DNA of 64,000 bases from Pseudolabrys taiwanensis (GCF_003367395.1 NZ_CP031417.1:4402001-4466000), one strand, 5' to 3'; positions 36,064-44,184 are shown, numbered from the stretch's first letter. Notes: a model not told the origin generated them from the letters alone. Program-made: numbers and translations.

Positions 36064-36228
36064 CTATTGCAGACCCGTCGAGACTGTGCCGAACTTGCTG
36101 TTGAGCGCGGAACCGATGCCGCTGACCACGGCGATGATGGCGACGGAAATGCCGGCGGCGATCAGCCCGTACTCGATCGCAGTCGCACCCGATTGTTCTT
36201 TGAGGAAGCGCGCAAGCATGCTCTTCAT
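36064..36228 (-). CDS. flp: Flp family type IVb pilin
   Basis: 54 residues, the major pilus subunit. The class IVb leader MKSMLARFLKEQSG is cut after Gly, leaving ATAIEYGLIAAGISVAIIAV, with the Glu and Tyr of the Flp motif at positions 5 and 6 of the mature chain. The short C-terminus (GSALNSKFGTVSTGLQ) is normal. An upstream in-frame ATG at 36246 adds MSKGSP and is less likely. It is the first gene of the minus-strand tad operon. Confidence 0.95.
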   Translation of the reverse strand: MKSMLARFLKEQSGATAIEYGLIAAGISVAIIAVVSGIGSALNSKFGTVSTGLQ

Positions 36229-36607
36229 CGGTGACCCTTTACTCAACGCAACACGGCCCGTTTGACGTGACGGATTTGCGCCGTCTTGGTGAGACCGTAG
36301 CGCCGGTGGCTTGCGCGGTAGTTAATTTGATTGAAGAATTATGGGGTCAAATTTCGCCATTTTTACGTATCGGTGGATTGTTGCTGAGGCCGGCCGCTCT
36401 TGAATACTATGGTTAAGAGAGCGTTGTGCCGAACCAATACTGCCGTGCAGACACGCGAACTGTGTGACGCTTCTTTGAATGGAAGAACGTGACGCGGCGT
36501 CTCTAGCCGTATCCCTTTGCACTTCATTCACCTATTTCGAGTCAAGTTTAAGGAACCCGGGATGTCCGCCGGGCTTTGTGTTGCGTGCGTTGCGTGGAGA
36601 GTAAGCG
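36229..36607. promoter_or_regulatory. 379-base divergent intergenic region between flp and the secretin N-domain gene
   Basis: No convincing gene. The middle part (about 36310-36420) is clearly AT-richer than the surroundings (for example AATTTGATTGAAGAATTATG), as expected for the flp promoter on the minus strand. The right half leads into the plus-strand pilus genes. I could not fix exact -35/-10 boxes or a regulator site. Confidence 0.5.
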
Positions 36608-37078
36608 ATGTCGGCCGGTGTTTGGCGCCGCGGAGGTCTTGTTGTCGCATTGCTGGTTGTCGCGGTCGCGGCACTGCCGGTGCGGGCCGACACGGTCAGC
36701 GTCAATGTCGACCAAGCGCGCGTCATGCGCCTGCCCGAAAAGGTCGCGACTGTCGTCATCGGTAACCCGCTGATCGCGGACGCCACGTTGCAGAGCGGTG
36801 GCATCGTGGTGCTGACCGGCAAGGGCTACGGCGAGACCAACATGCTGGCCCTCGATCGGGGCGGCAAGATCATCATGGACAAGACCATCCAGGTGATCGG
36901 GCCAGGCAGCAGCGATTTGGTGGTCGTCTACAAGGGCGTCGATCGCGAGTCCTATAGCTGTGCGCCGGAGTGCGAACGCCGCATTACGCTCGGTGACTCG
37001 AACACGTACTTCACCCAGACCTTGTCGCAGACCGGCGCCCGCAATGGCCAGGCGCAGGGTTCGACGGCGCCGAAGTAA
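36608..37078 (+). CDS. Stand-alone pilus/secretin N-terminal domain protein
   Basis: 156 residues. A signal peptide ends near residue 28 (PVRAD). The body is the same N-domain as in CpaC: VNVDQARVMRLPEKVATVVIG followed by NPLIADATLQSGGIVVLTGK and GETNMLALDRGG, aligning with the CpaC pattern NPKIANAVVRTSRRVYIIGV. No secretin pore domain follows; instead there is a tail with two Cys (YSCAPECERRI). It probably contacts the CpaC ring or the pilus in the periplasm. The gene is divergent from flp. Confidence 0.85.
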   Translation: MSAGVWRRGGLVVALLVVAVAALPVRADTVSVNVDQARVMRLPEKVATVVIGNPLIADATLQSGGIVVLTGKGYGETNMLALDRGGKIIMDKTIQVIGPGSSDLVVVYKGVDRESYSCAPECERRITLGDSNTYFTQTLSQTGARNGQAQGSTAPK

Positions 37079-37190
37079 GCCGGCGCCGCAGGGTTAATAC
37101 GCTGTTAAGATCGATGCGGCGGCGTCGGAACAGGCCGCAACACTTCGACAACTTGAACTTGATAAGAAAGCACTCGTTTGGGAACGGGTG

Positions 37191-37787
37191 ATGAGTTCAC
37201 GCATGTCGGAAAGGGCGCGCACGAGATTGGCCATTCGGCTGGCCCGGCTGCTGCCGGAGCGGCTGGCGCGCCGGTTCGTGCGCGATCAGAAAGGCGCGAC
37301 GGCCGTCGAGTTTGCGCTGGTTGCGCTGCCGTTCTTCGCGCTGCTGTTTGCCATCCTCGAAACCGCGCTCGTTTTCTTCGCGGGGCAGACGCTCGAGACC
37401 GCGGCGGCGGAAGCCTCGCGCCTGATCATGACCGGGCAGGCGCAGACCGCGAGCTACAGCCAGCAGGATTTCAAGAAGGCGGTGTGCGACCGCATCTACG
37501 GTTTGTTCGACTGCGCCAACGGCGTCTATGTCGACGTCAAACAGTATTCCAGCTTCGGCGCCGTCAACAACACGGCGCCCGTCGCGAACGGCAATTTCGA
37601 CACCACCAAGATGACCTACGTGCCCGGCGGTCCCGGCTGCATCGAAGTGGTCACGCTCTACTATCAGTGGCCGATCTACGTCTCGCTGCTCGGCAACAAC
37701 CTTTCGAATCTGAACGGCAACTACCGCCTGCTCGTCGCGACCTCCGTGTTCCGCAATGAGCCTTACGCGACGTCCGGGGGATGCTGA
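37191..37787 (+). CDS. TadE-like minor pseudopilin (first copy)
   Basis: About 198 residues. An arginine-rich cytoplasmic lead (about 1-30) precedes the pseudopilin motif KGATAVEFALVALPFFALLF, in which the Glu five residues after Gly marks the prepilin-peptidase site. One helix and a periplasmic domain with several Cys (CDRIYGLFDCANG, GPGC, and a terminal Cys) follow. TadE proteins are processed by CpaA/TadV and needed for Flp pilus formation. The start may also be the GTG at 37188. Confidence 0.88.
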   Translation: MSSRMSERARTRLAIRLARLLPERLARRFVRDQKGATAVEFALVALPFFALLFAILETALVFFAGQTLETAAAEASRLIMTGQAQTASYSQQDFKKAVCDRIYGLFDCANGVYVDVKQYSSFGAVNNTAPVANGNFDTTKMTYVPGGPGCIEVVTLYYQWPIYVSLLGNNLSNLNGNYRLLVATSVFRNEPYATSGGC

Positions 37788-38326
37788 TGAGCGCGCGGAT
37801 GAAGTTCTTTCGTCTCGGCCGCGACAACCGCGGCGTATCGGCCGTCGAGTTCGCCCTGATCGCGCCGGTGATGATCGGCCTTTACTTCGGCAGCGTCGAG
37901 ATTTCGGACGGCGTTGCCGCCGACCGCAAGGTGAGCCTGATCGCGGCGGCGCTCGCGAACTTGTCGGCGCAGGTGTCGACCATCAGCTCGAGCGACATGA
38001 CTAATATATTGGATGCGTCGTCGGCGATCATCTCGCCCTATTCGGCGGGCAATCTGCGTATGACGCTGTCTTGCATCAAGATCGACGCGAACAAGAACGC
38101 GACGGTGAAGTGGAGCACGACCCGCGGCGGCACGGCCCTGAGCGGGACGCCGACGCTGCCGTCGGCGCTGCAAGTCGCCAATACGCAGCTTCTGTTCGCA
38201 CAGGTCAGCTACGCGTACACGCCGGCGGTCGGTTACACGATCACCGGCACGCTCACGCTGTCGGATCAGATGTATATGGCGCCGCGTATCACCGCGCCGA
38301 CATTCAACGGCACCACCTGCACCTGA
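37787..38326 (+). CDS. TadE-like minor pseudopilin (second copy)
   Basis: About 179 residues. MSARMKFFRLGRDNRG leads into VSAVEFALIAPVMIGLYFGS, again a Gly plus Glu+5 processing site and a single helix. The periplasmic part has two Cys (LSCIKID and the C-terminal TTCT). Its ATG at 37787 shares one base with the preceding stop (TGATG), and GGGGG lies at ribosome-binding distance, so it is translationally coupled. The pair probably plays the TadE/TadF role. Confidence 0.86.
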   Translation: MSARMKFFRLGRDNRGVSAVEFALIAPVMIGLYFGSVEISDGVAADRKVSLIAAALANLSAQVSTISSSDMTNILDASSAIISPYSAGNLRMTLSCIKIDANKNATVKWSTTRGGTALSGTPTLPSALQVANTQLLFAQVSYAYTPAVGYTITGTLTLSDQMYMAPRITAPTFNGTTCT

Positions 38327-38794
38327 TCACGCCCCGACGTTGACGCCGAGCGGCAGCGCCGTGGTCGACTTGATGCGCTCCATCGCAAAGCGTGACGTGA
38401 CGTTCTTGAGCGGCACGGTGGCGATCAGCTTTTTGTAGAAGGTGTCGTAGCTCTGCATGTCGGCAACGACGACACGCAGCATGTAGTCGACGTCGCCCGC
38501 CATGCGGTAAAATTCCATCACCTCCGGCATGGCGCTGGCTACTTCGGCGAAGCGTTTCAGCCAGTCCTGCGAATGGTCGCCGGTCTCGACCGAGACGAAC
38601 ACGGTGATGCCGAGGCCGACCTTGTCCGGGTCAATGATCGCAACCCGGCGTGTGATGACGCCGTCGGCCTCCAGCCGTTGTAGCCGCTTCCAGCATGGCG
38701 TCGACGACAGGCCCACCCGCTGGCCAATTTCGGCGACGGAGAGCGAAGCATCCTGCTGCACGACGGCCAGAATCTTGCGGTCGATGGCATCCAT
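38327..38794 (-). CDS. Lrp/AsnC family transcriptional regulator
   Basis: 155 residues. The N-terminal winged helix has DAIDRKILAVVQQDASLSVAEIG and VGLSSTPCWKRLQRLEADGVI; the C-terminal RAM ligand domain has VMEFYRMAGDVDYMLRVVV. Such proteins sense amino acids. It is divergent from the sulfurtransferase gene with 162 bases between, so control of the sulfur cassette and of itself is plausible. It converges on the second TadE gene with no gap. Confidence 0.92.
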   Translation of the reverse strand: MDAIDRKILAVVQQDASLSVAEIGQRVGLSSTPCWKRLQRLEADGVITRRVAIIDPDKVGLGITVFVSVETGDHSQDWLKRFAEVASAMPEVMEFYRMAGDVDYMLRVVVADMQSYDTFYKKLIATVPLKNVTSRFAMERIKSTTALPLGVNVGA

Positions 38795-38887
38795 TCTCTC
38801 GTTCCTTCGGGCTCGAGAACATTCGCACTGTATTTCCCCGCATCTATGAAATAACTTTCTTATTTGCAGGATGATACTGTCTTTATA

Positions 38888-38902
38888 TAGAAGAATATTC
38901 TA
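38888..38902. promoter_or_regulatory. Possible Lrp/AsnC binding site
   Basis: TAGAAGAATATTCTA contains the palindrome AGAATATTCT and matches 13 of 15 positions of the published E. coli Lrp consensus YAGHAWATTWTDCTR by my count. It lies in an AT-rich stretch of the divergent region between the Lrp-type gene and the rhodanese gene. Function is inferred from position and pattern only. Confidence 0.4.
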
Positions 38903-38956
38903 GTTCAAGGCCAAAGTTTCCGCCGTTCGTGGCACAACCGCACTGGAATTCGGTCA

Positions 38957-39931
38957 ATGCAAGAAAGATTCGTCTCCCGCCTGGCTGCTGTCGCCGCCGC
39001 GCTGATGGCCCTCGTCTTTGTGTCGGTCGCGGCGCGCGCCGCCGACGCACAACCCCTCGTCACCCCCGCTTGGCTGAATGAACATCTCAAGGACAGCGAC
39101 CTCGTGGTCCTCGACATCCGCTCCGACCGTAACGGTGGCGGGCAGAAGGCCTATGCCGAGGCGCACATTCCAGGCAGCGTCTTCAGCGACTATGACAAGG
39201 CCGGCTGGCGTGTGACCCGTAACAACGTACCGTTCATGGTCCCGTCGGCCGCTGACTTGGAGAAGCTGATCGGCAGCCTCGGCATCGACCAGGACTCGCA
39301 TGTGGTGGTCGTATCGACGGGCGAGAACGTGACCGATTTCGGCGCGTCGGCCCGTATCTATTGGACGCTGAAGTACGCGGGGGTGAAGAAGCTCTCGATC
39401 CTCGACGGCGGCATCGCGGCCTGGAAGCAGGCGGGTCTGCCGTTCGAGAGCGGCGAGAAGGCGCCGTCGCCGAAAACGTTTACCGCGTCGGTCGACAACA
39501 GCATTCTGGCCCTGGCGTCTGATGTCGAGAAGATCAATGGCAGCGGTGGCGCGGCGCTGGTCGATGCGCGTCCGGCCTCATTCTTCCTTGGCAAGGAGAA
39601 GGCTCCGGCTTCGCAGGCCTACGGCCACATCCCCGGCGCGCTTAACGTCGACAGCGCATCGTTCTTCGATGCCAAGACCAGCCGTCTGAAGTCGAAGGCC
39701 GAACTCGAGCAGGCCGCCGACACGGTGCCGGCCGGTCCGACCGTGAGCTATTGCAACACCGGCCACTGGGCGGCGACCGACTGGTTCGTGTTGCACGAAG
39801 TCTTGGGCCGCCAGGAAGCGCGTCTCTACGCCGGCTCGATGGTCGAATGGACGAGCAGCGCGAGCCGTCCGATTGCGTCCTCGCGCACCAAGTGGGATGA
39901 CATCAAGAAATCGCTCGGCATGGGCTTGTAG
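38957..39931 (+). CDS. Periplasmic sulfurtransferase with two rhodanese domains
   Basis: 324 residues, signal peptide ending near residue 28 (AARAAD). An N-terminal rhodanese-like domain (LVVLDIRSDRN, AHIPGSVFSDYDKAGW) lacks an obvious active Cys; the C-terminal domain has ALVDARPASFF, YGHIPGALNVDS and the active-site C266 in SYCNTGHWAATDWF. It likely transfers sulfane sulfur from thiosulfate or a mercapto donor in the periplasm. It is followed, across a repeat, by a YeeE/YedE sulfur transporter, which supports a thiosulfate-related role. Confidence 0.9.
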   Translation: MQERFVSRLAAVAAALMALVFVSVAARAADAQPLVTPAWLNEHLKDSDLVVLDIRSDRNGGGQKAYAEAHIPGSVFSDYDKAGWRVTRNNVPFMVPSAADLEKLIGSLGIDQDSHVVVVSTGENVTDFGASARIYWTLKYAGVKKLSILDGGIAAWKQAGLPFESGEKAPSPKTFTASVDNSILALASDVEKINGSGGAALVDARPASFFLGKEKAPASQAYGHIPGALNVDSASFFDAKTSRLKSKAELEQAADTVPAGPTVSYCNTGHWAATDWFVLHEVLGRQEARLYAGSMVEWTSSASRPIASSRTKWDDIKKSLGMGL

Positions 39932-39940
39932 GCTCATCCC

Positions 39941-40058
39941 GTCATCTTGAGGTGCTCGGCCGAAGGCCGAGCCTCGAAGGATGACGAATGCAAAGGTGGG
40001 GGCCGTGCATCCTTCGAGGCTCGCTCGCGAAGGGCTCGCGCGCGCCTCAGGATGACGG
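39941..40058. repeat. Palindromic intergenic repeat, family D (GTCATCTTGAGGTGC...)
   Basis: Outer ends GTCATCTTGAGG and CCTCAGGATGAC are inverted; inside, GGCTCGGC-type hairpins flank CCTCGAAGGATGACG and CATCCTTCGAGG. It fills most of the rhodanese-YeeE gap. A second copy is at 51132-51244. Confidence 0.88.
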
Positions 40059-40091
40059 CGATAGGTTCGACGACGTATTGAGGTTCACTGA

Positions 40092-41240
40092 ATGACGACC
40101 GCTACACTTTCAGCACCCGCGGCGCGCGCGGGGGCCAGCATTGACGTTCTGTTTCTCGGCCTCGCGATTCTCGCGACCGCGGCGATCACCGCGCTGGTGC
40201 TGCTCGACGGCCAGATGGCGTCGGCCGCGCTGGTGATCGGCGGTTTCGGCCTCGGCATTGCGTTCTGGAAGGCCGAATTCAGCTACACCGCTTCGTTCCG
40301 CCGTTTCCTCAACAGCGGCGAAGCCGGCGGTCTGATCGGCGGCCTCATCGTCATCGCGGTTGCCGCATTGGCGGTCGTGCCGGTCGCGGCACTCTATCCG
40401 AACTACGGCGGCGCCATTGCGCCGCTCGGCCCCTCGCTCATCATCGGCGCCTTCGTGTTCGGCATCGGTATGCAGCTCGGCAATGGCTGTGGCTCCGGCA
40501 CGCTCTACACGGTCGGCGGCGGCTCCGGGCGCATGTTGGTGACGCTGGCCTTCTTCATCGCCGGCAGCGTCTTCGGCAGTCTGTCTTTGCCGCCGTTCCT
40601 CGCGATGGGGGGCATCGATCCGGTGCTCGCCTCCGATTATCTCGGCCCGTGGGGCGGCCTCGTCGCGACGCTGGTCAGCATTGCGATCGGCATCGCGATC
40701 TTCATCACCATTGCCCGCAAGCGCGGCGCCAATTGGAAGCCATCCCGCAGCTACATCGTCGGCGGCCTCGCCATCGGCCTGCTGTGCGTGTTCGTGTTTG
40801 CCGCCGGCGGCCATCCCTGGAGCGTGACGTTCGGCTACACCGTGTGGGGCGCCAAGATCGCGACCGCATTGGGATTCGATCTGTCGAACGCGGCGTTCTG
40901 GCAATGGCCGGGCCCGAAGCAGGCGCTTACCAATTCGGTGCTGTCCGACACCTCGAGCCTTACCGACTTCGGCGTGATCTTCGGCGCCATGGCTGCGGCC
41001 GCTGCGACGAAGCCGTTCGCGTCGGCATCCTGGCCGCCGGTTAAGTCGCTGCTGGCGGGCGCGGTCGGCGGCTTGCTGATGGGCTGGGGGGCGCGTCTCG
41101 GCTTCGGCTGCAACATCGGCGCCTTTGTCGGCGGCATCGCCTCCGGCTCCGTGCACGGCTGGGTCTGGTTCCTGGCGTGTCTGCCGGGCTGCTGGATCGG
41201 CATTCGCCTGCGGCCGCTGTTCGGCATGTCGAAGGACTAG
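40092..41240 (+). CDS. YeeE/YedE family sulfur (thiosulfate-like) transporter
   Basis: 382 residues, about ten helices in two homologous halves. Each half has a Gly/Cys loop: GNGCGSGTLYTVGGGSGRM with C133 and GFGCNIGAFVGGIASGSVHG with C340. In E. coli YeeE/TsuA, conserved pore cysteines pass thiosulfate across the inner membrane, and these loops match that pattern. The link with a periplasmic rhodanese upstream and a Cys-rich microprotein downstream supports sulfane-sulfur uptake. Confidence 0.88.
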   Translation: MTTATLSAPAARAGASIDVLFLGLAILATAAITALVLLDGQMASAALVIGGFGLGIAFWKAEFSYTASFRRFLNSGEAGGLIGGLIVIAVAALAVVPVAALYPNYGGAIAPLGPSLIIGAFVFGIGMQLGNGCGSGTLYTVGGGSGRMLVTLAFFIAGSVFGSLSLPPFLAMGGIDPVLASDYLGPWGGLVATLVSIAIGIAIFITIARKRGANWKPSRSYIVGGLAIGLLCVFVFAAGGHPWSVTFGYTVWGAKIATALGFDLSNAAFWQWPGPKQALTNSVLSDTSSLTDFGVIFGAMAAAAATKPFASASWPPVKSLLAGAVGGLLMGWGARLGFGCNIGAFVGGIASGSVHGWVWFLACLPGCWIGIRLRPLFGMSKD

Positions 41241-41241
41241 C

Positions 41242-41286
41242 CCATGATCCCGAAAAGTGGGTACCGGTTTTCGGATAAGATCATGG
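41242..41286. repeat. Short palindromic repeat, family E (CATGATCCCGAAAAGTGGG...)
   Basis: CATGATCCCGAAAAG... faces ...CGGATAAGATCATG as imperfect inverted ends around GTGGGTACCGGTTTT. This type is frequent in Bradyrhizobium-like genomes. It sits between the YeeE gene and the microprotein gene. Confidence 0.7.
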
Positions 41287-41302
41287 GGCAAGGATAAACG
41301 CG

Positions 41303-41455
41303 ATGCGCAAGACCTATATTGTCGTCACCGTGCTCGCGCTGATCGTCATCGTCGGCCAGCATCTCACCAGCCCGTCCAGTGGACGCGCGGTGTCGCCGGA
41401 GGATTTTGCCGGCGCCTGCGCACCGTGCGGCGCGCCTTGTCCGTCGAAGAAGTAA
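41303..41455 (+). CDS. Cys-rich membrane-anchored microprotein (50 residues) in the sulfur cassette
   Basis: MRKTYIVVTVLALIVIVGQH forms a single N-terminal helix or signal anchor. The short exported tail ends with the motif CAPCGAPCP followed by SKK, giving three Cys in eight residues. The frame is open from ATG to TAA and lies 62 bases after the YeeE gene on the same strand. The tail could carry a persulfide or bind a metal, but no known family is recognised. Support is the signal-like N-terminus, the Cys motif and the context. Confidence 0.6.
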   Translation: MRKTYIVVTVLALIVIVGQHLTSPSSGRAVSPEDFAGACAPCGAPCPSKK

Positions 41456-41507
41456 GCCTGCCGCGGACGCGGCGCAGCACGTGGCGCTGCGCGCGCGGGA
41501 CAAAAGG

Positions 41508-42431
41508 TCACGCGCGCTCCTTCAAGAACGCTTCGACCTCGGCCCGCGTCGCCGCGCCCATCAAGCCACCGAAGCGGGTGCATTTGATCGCGGCGGCGGC
41601 GGCGCCGAAGCGCATCGCCTCGACGACGTCGCCGGTTTCGACCAGGCGCAGCGTGAAGGCGCCGTGAAACGTATCGCCGGCACCCAAGGTGTCGACCGAC
41701 TTCACCTTGAATGCGTCCATGTGCCGGACCTCGCCCTTGTCGAGCCAATAGACGCCGTCGGGACCGACGGTGACGGCAAGGAAACCCTTATAGGTCTGGC
41801 CGAGCTTCTTCAGCGCGGCGCCGAAGTCCTGTTCGCCGGTGGTGCCGCGCATCGCCTCGGCCGACGACACGACATGCGTCGAACCGTTGAGCAGCGGATC
41901 GTCGATCGAGGCCGGCCGGTCGAGATCGAGCACGCGGGGAATGCCGCGCTTGGTCGCGGCTTCGACGATCGGCATCATGAAATTGGGATAGCGGTTGTCG
42001 AGTAGCACGGCGTCGACGCTATCGACCGTCTTCTCGGCGTCGACGGGCGCCGCGCTGAGAATGCCTTCGCCGCGCCGCGTGGCAATCATCTTCTCGCCGG
42101 TGGCGTCGAGCATGATGAGCGACACCGAGGACATCGCGCCGTCGATACGCCGCGCATGCGTGCAATCGACATGCTCGGCATTGAGCTTTTCGATGATCCA
42201 GTTGGCGATGGCGTCGTCGTTGCCGCCGAGCGCGCCGGCGTAGCGTGCATCGCCGCCGAGCCGCGCGATCGCGACCGAAGCGTTGCCGGCCTGACCGCCA
42301 ATGGTGACGACGAAATCGGTCGCCTGCACCTTGCTGCCGGCCGCGGGGAAGGCCTCGACCTTCATGACGTTGTCCTGCGTCGCGCCACCGGCGCACAGGA
42401 TCCTGGCGTGTCTTCTGGGGGGCTCAGTCAA
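41508..42431 (-). CDS. PfkB family sugar kinase
   Basis: 307 residues, ribokinase fold. The N-terminal Gly-rich region GGQAGNASVAIARLGGDA and the C-terminal anion-hole/catalytic motif DTLGAGDTFHGAF are clear. Its sugar is unknown (fructose-, ribo- or 2-keto-3-deoxygluconate kinases share these motifs). It overlaps the nudC stop by eight bases, so the two are coupled. Confidence 0.9.
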   Translation of the reverse strand: MTEPPRRHARILCAGGATQDNVMKVEAFPAAGSKVQATDFVVTIGGQAGNASVAIARLGGDARYAGALGGNDDAIANWIIEKLNAEHVDCTHARRIDGAMSSVSLIMLDATGEKMIATRRGEGILSAAPVDAEKTVDSVDAVLLDNRYPNFMMPIVEAATKRGIPRVLDLDRPASIDDPLLNGSTHVVSSAEAMRGTTGEQDFGAALKKLGQTYKGFLAVTVGPDGVYWLDKGEVRHMDAFKVKSVDTLGAGDTFHGAFTLRLVETGDVVEAMRFGAAAAAIKCTRFGGLMGAATRAEVEAFLKERA

Positions 42432-43392
42432 AGCCGATCTCGTCCTCCACCCAAGCGCGCACGATGTGGTGCGCGATCGCCACCGGCGGCGGCGTGGTCA
42501 AGCCTTGAGGGTGCTGGCCCAAGAGCATCGCCGCCACCTCGTCCTTGCTAAACCATCGCGCGTCTTCCAGTTCCGTGCGATCGACCACAATGTCGCGCGT
42601 CACCGCTTCGGCATGGCAGCCGATCATCAGCGAGGACGGGAAGGGCCAGGGCTGCGAGGCGATGTATGCGACGCGGCCGCAGACGATGCCGGCCTCCTCG
42701 AGCGTTTCGCGCCGCACGGCGTCCTCGATCGACTCGCCCGGCTCGATGAAGCCCGCGAGGCACGACCACATGGTCGGGGCGAAGCGGGGCGACCGGCCGA
42801 GCAGGCAATTATCGCCGTCGACCGTCAACATGATGACCACCGGATCGGTGCGCGGGAAGTGCTGCATGTGGCAATTGGGGCAATCGCGCCGCCAACCTGC
42901 CTCGACGACCTGCGTCGGTGCGCCGCAATTCGAACAGAAGCGGCGGCGCGCATGCCAGTGCAGGATCGCCTTCGCCTCGGCAATCGGAGGCAGGTGCTCC
43001 GCGTCGGTGAGCCCCTGTACGGCGATCGAGCGCAGGTCGATGACCAGGAGGTCGTCGCGCTCCTTCAGCGTGTCGACGGTCTGCGACGGCAGGCCGATGC
43101 CGAAGCGCGGCGCGCCGTCGAGCAACCCCAGAAACACCGTTTCCAGCGCGGGGCCGACCGCACGTGCTTCCGTGGCGCTGAACAGCGCCTCGTTAAGGGG
43201 CGAGCCCTTCTTCAGCACGATCGACTCGCCACCCATGACATAGAAGCCGGCGCGAGAGTCGGCGGCAAGCGATCCGATCGCCGCGTCGTCGTGCCGAAGC
43301 TCGGCGGCACGAGCGAGCTGGCTGGCGGTGTAGCCGAGGCGCGATTTGGGACCGAGATCGTGGCGGGGTGGCATTGCGCTGGAAATTCGCAC
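42424..43392 (-). CDS. nudC: NAD(+) diphosphatase / NADH pyrophosphatase NudC
   Basis: 322 residues. A four-Cys zinc site (CSNCG and CPNCH), the Nudix box starting GFIEPGESIEDAVRRETLEE and the NADH-specificity motif SQPWPFPSSLM identify NudC, which hydrolyses NAD(H) and in E. coli removes NAD caps from RNA. The N-terminal domain is of the extended type. It overlaps the PfkB kinase gene. Confidence 0.94.
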   Translation of the reverse strand: MRISSAMPPRHDLGPKSRLGYTASQLARAAELRHDDAAIGSLAADSRAGFYVMGGESIVLKKGSPLNEALFSATEARAVGPALETVFLGLLDGAPRFGIGLPSQTVDTLKERDDLLVIDLRSIAVQGLTDAEHLPPIAEAKAILHWHARRRFCSNCGAPTQVVEAGWRRDCPNCHMQHFPRTDPVVIMLTVDGDNCLLGRSPRFAPTMWSCLAGFIEPGESIEDAVRRETLEEAGIVCGRVAYIASQPWPFPSSLMIGCHAEAVTRDIVVDRTELEDARWFSKDEVAAMLLGQHPQGLTTPPPVAIAHHIVRAWVEDEIGFD

Positions 43393-43434
43393 GGGGACTC
43401 AACGAAGGCAATGTGGGCCGTGCTCACGGCATTG

Positions 43435-43854
43435 TCAGGGGCTGAGCGGTAAGACGTTGCGCAGGTCTGCAATGAGCCGATCGCGTATGTCCGGCGCATA
43501 GGCGGTGGCCGGCACCGCGCCCCAGACGGGCTTCGGCCAGGCCGGGTCATTCCTGCGCCGCGCGACGACATGGATGTGCAACTGCGACACGACATTGCCG
43601 ATGGCGGCGATGTTGAGCTTGTCGCAGCGGGTGACGCTCTTGAGGGCGCTCGCGGCGTGTCTGATTTCGCCGAGGAGGCGTTCCTGCTCCGCCTCCGGCA
43701 GGTCGAAGATTTCGGTGAGGCCGGGCCGCTTCGGCACCAGGATAAGCCACGGGTAATTGGCGTCGTTCGCCAGCAGCACGCGTGACAACGGCAAGTCGCC
43801 GACCGGCGTGGTGTCGGCGGCCAGTTGCGGGTGGAGGGAGAAGAGGGGCGTCAT
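43435..43854 (-). CDS. HIT domain protein (diadenosine tetraphosphate hydrolase-like)
   Basis: 139 residues. The histidine triad is in QLHIHVVARRRND, with VLLANDANYPWLILVPKR at the N-terminus and a KPVWG tail as in many alphaproteobacterial HIT proteins. These are nucleotidyl hydrolases or transferases of the Fhit/Hint group. The ATG at 43854 is preferred because the longer frame enters a palindromic repeat. It lies 42 bases upstream of nudC in the same direction and may be co-transcribed with it. Confidence 0.88.
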   Translation of the reverse strand: MTPLFSLHPQLAADTTPVGDLPLSRVLLANDANYPWLILVPKRPGLTEIFDLPEAEQERLLGEIRHAASALKSVTRCDKLNIAAIGNVVSQLHIHVVARRRNDPAWPKPVWGAVPATAYAPDIRDRLIADLRNVLPLSP

Positions 43855-43902
43855 AGGGAGAAGGTGCGGGTTATCTGTTGAAGAGCTGCCAAAAATACGG
43901 CG

Positions 43903-44016
43903 GCATGCCCGGGTTTGACCCGGGCATGCACGATGAAGCGCAGCAAAGAAAGCCGATGTAAGGGCCGTTGCTTGGTGAGGCATCATGGATTGCCGGGTCA
44001 AGCCCGGCAATGACAG
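43903..44016. repeat. Palindromic intergenic repeat, family F (GCATGCCCGGGTTTGACCC...)
   Basis: The hairpin GCATGCCCGGGTTTGACCCG-GGCATGC is at the left end and TTGCCGGGTCAAGCCCGGCAA at the right, with CATCATGGA between them. A related copy with the same right end lies at 54051-54168. It separates the HIT gene from the SRP RNA. Confidence 0.85.
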
Positions 44017-44086
44017 CGGGGCGGGGCGCCTCCCCGCTAACCTGTCCTCTCGCTTGCTTTCTCCGCCTCAAGGCCCGATATAGGGC

Positions 44087-44184
44087 GCGGGAGGTTGGCG
44101 GTGGACGAGCCACTCGCCAACCGGGTCAGGTCCGGAAGGAAGCAGCCCTAACGAGCCCGGTTCGGGTCGTTGTCAGCCTCCCAC
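44087..44184 (+). ncRNA. ffs: Signal recognition particle RNA (4.5S-type, small SRP RNA)
   Basis: The universally conserved SRP loop GGTCAGGTCCGGAAGGAAGC is present at 44125-44144, closed by a long helix whose ends GGGAGGTTGGC and GTCAGCCTCCC pair. The RNA binds Ffh and targets membrane proteins to FtsY and SecYEG. It lies directly upstream of dnaX, the standard alphaproteobacterial position. End points are estimated from base pairing to within a few bases. Confidence 0.95.
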
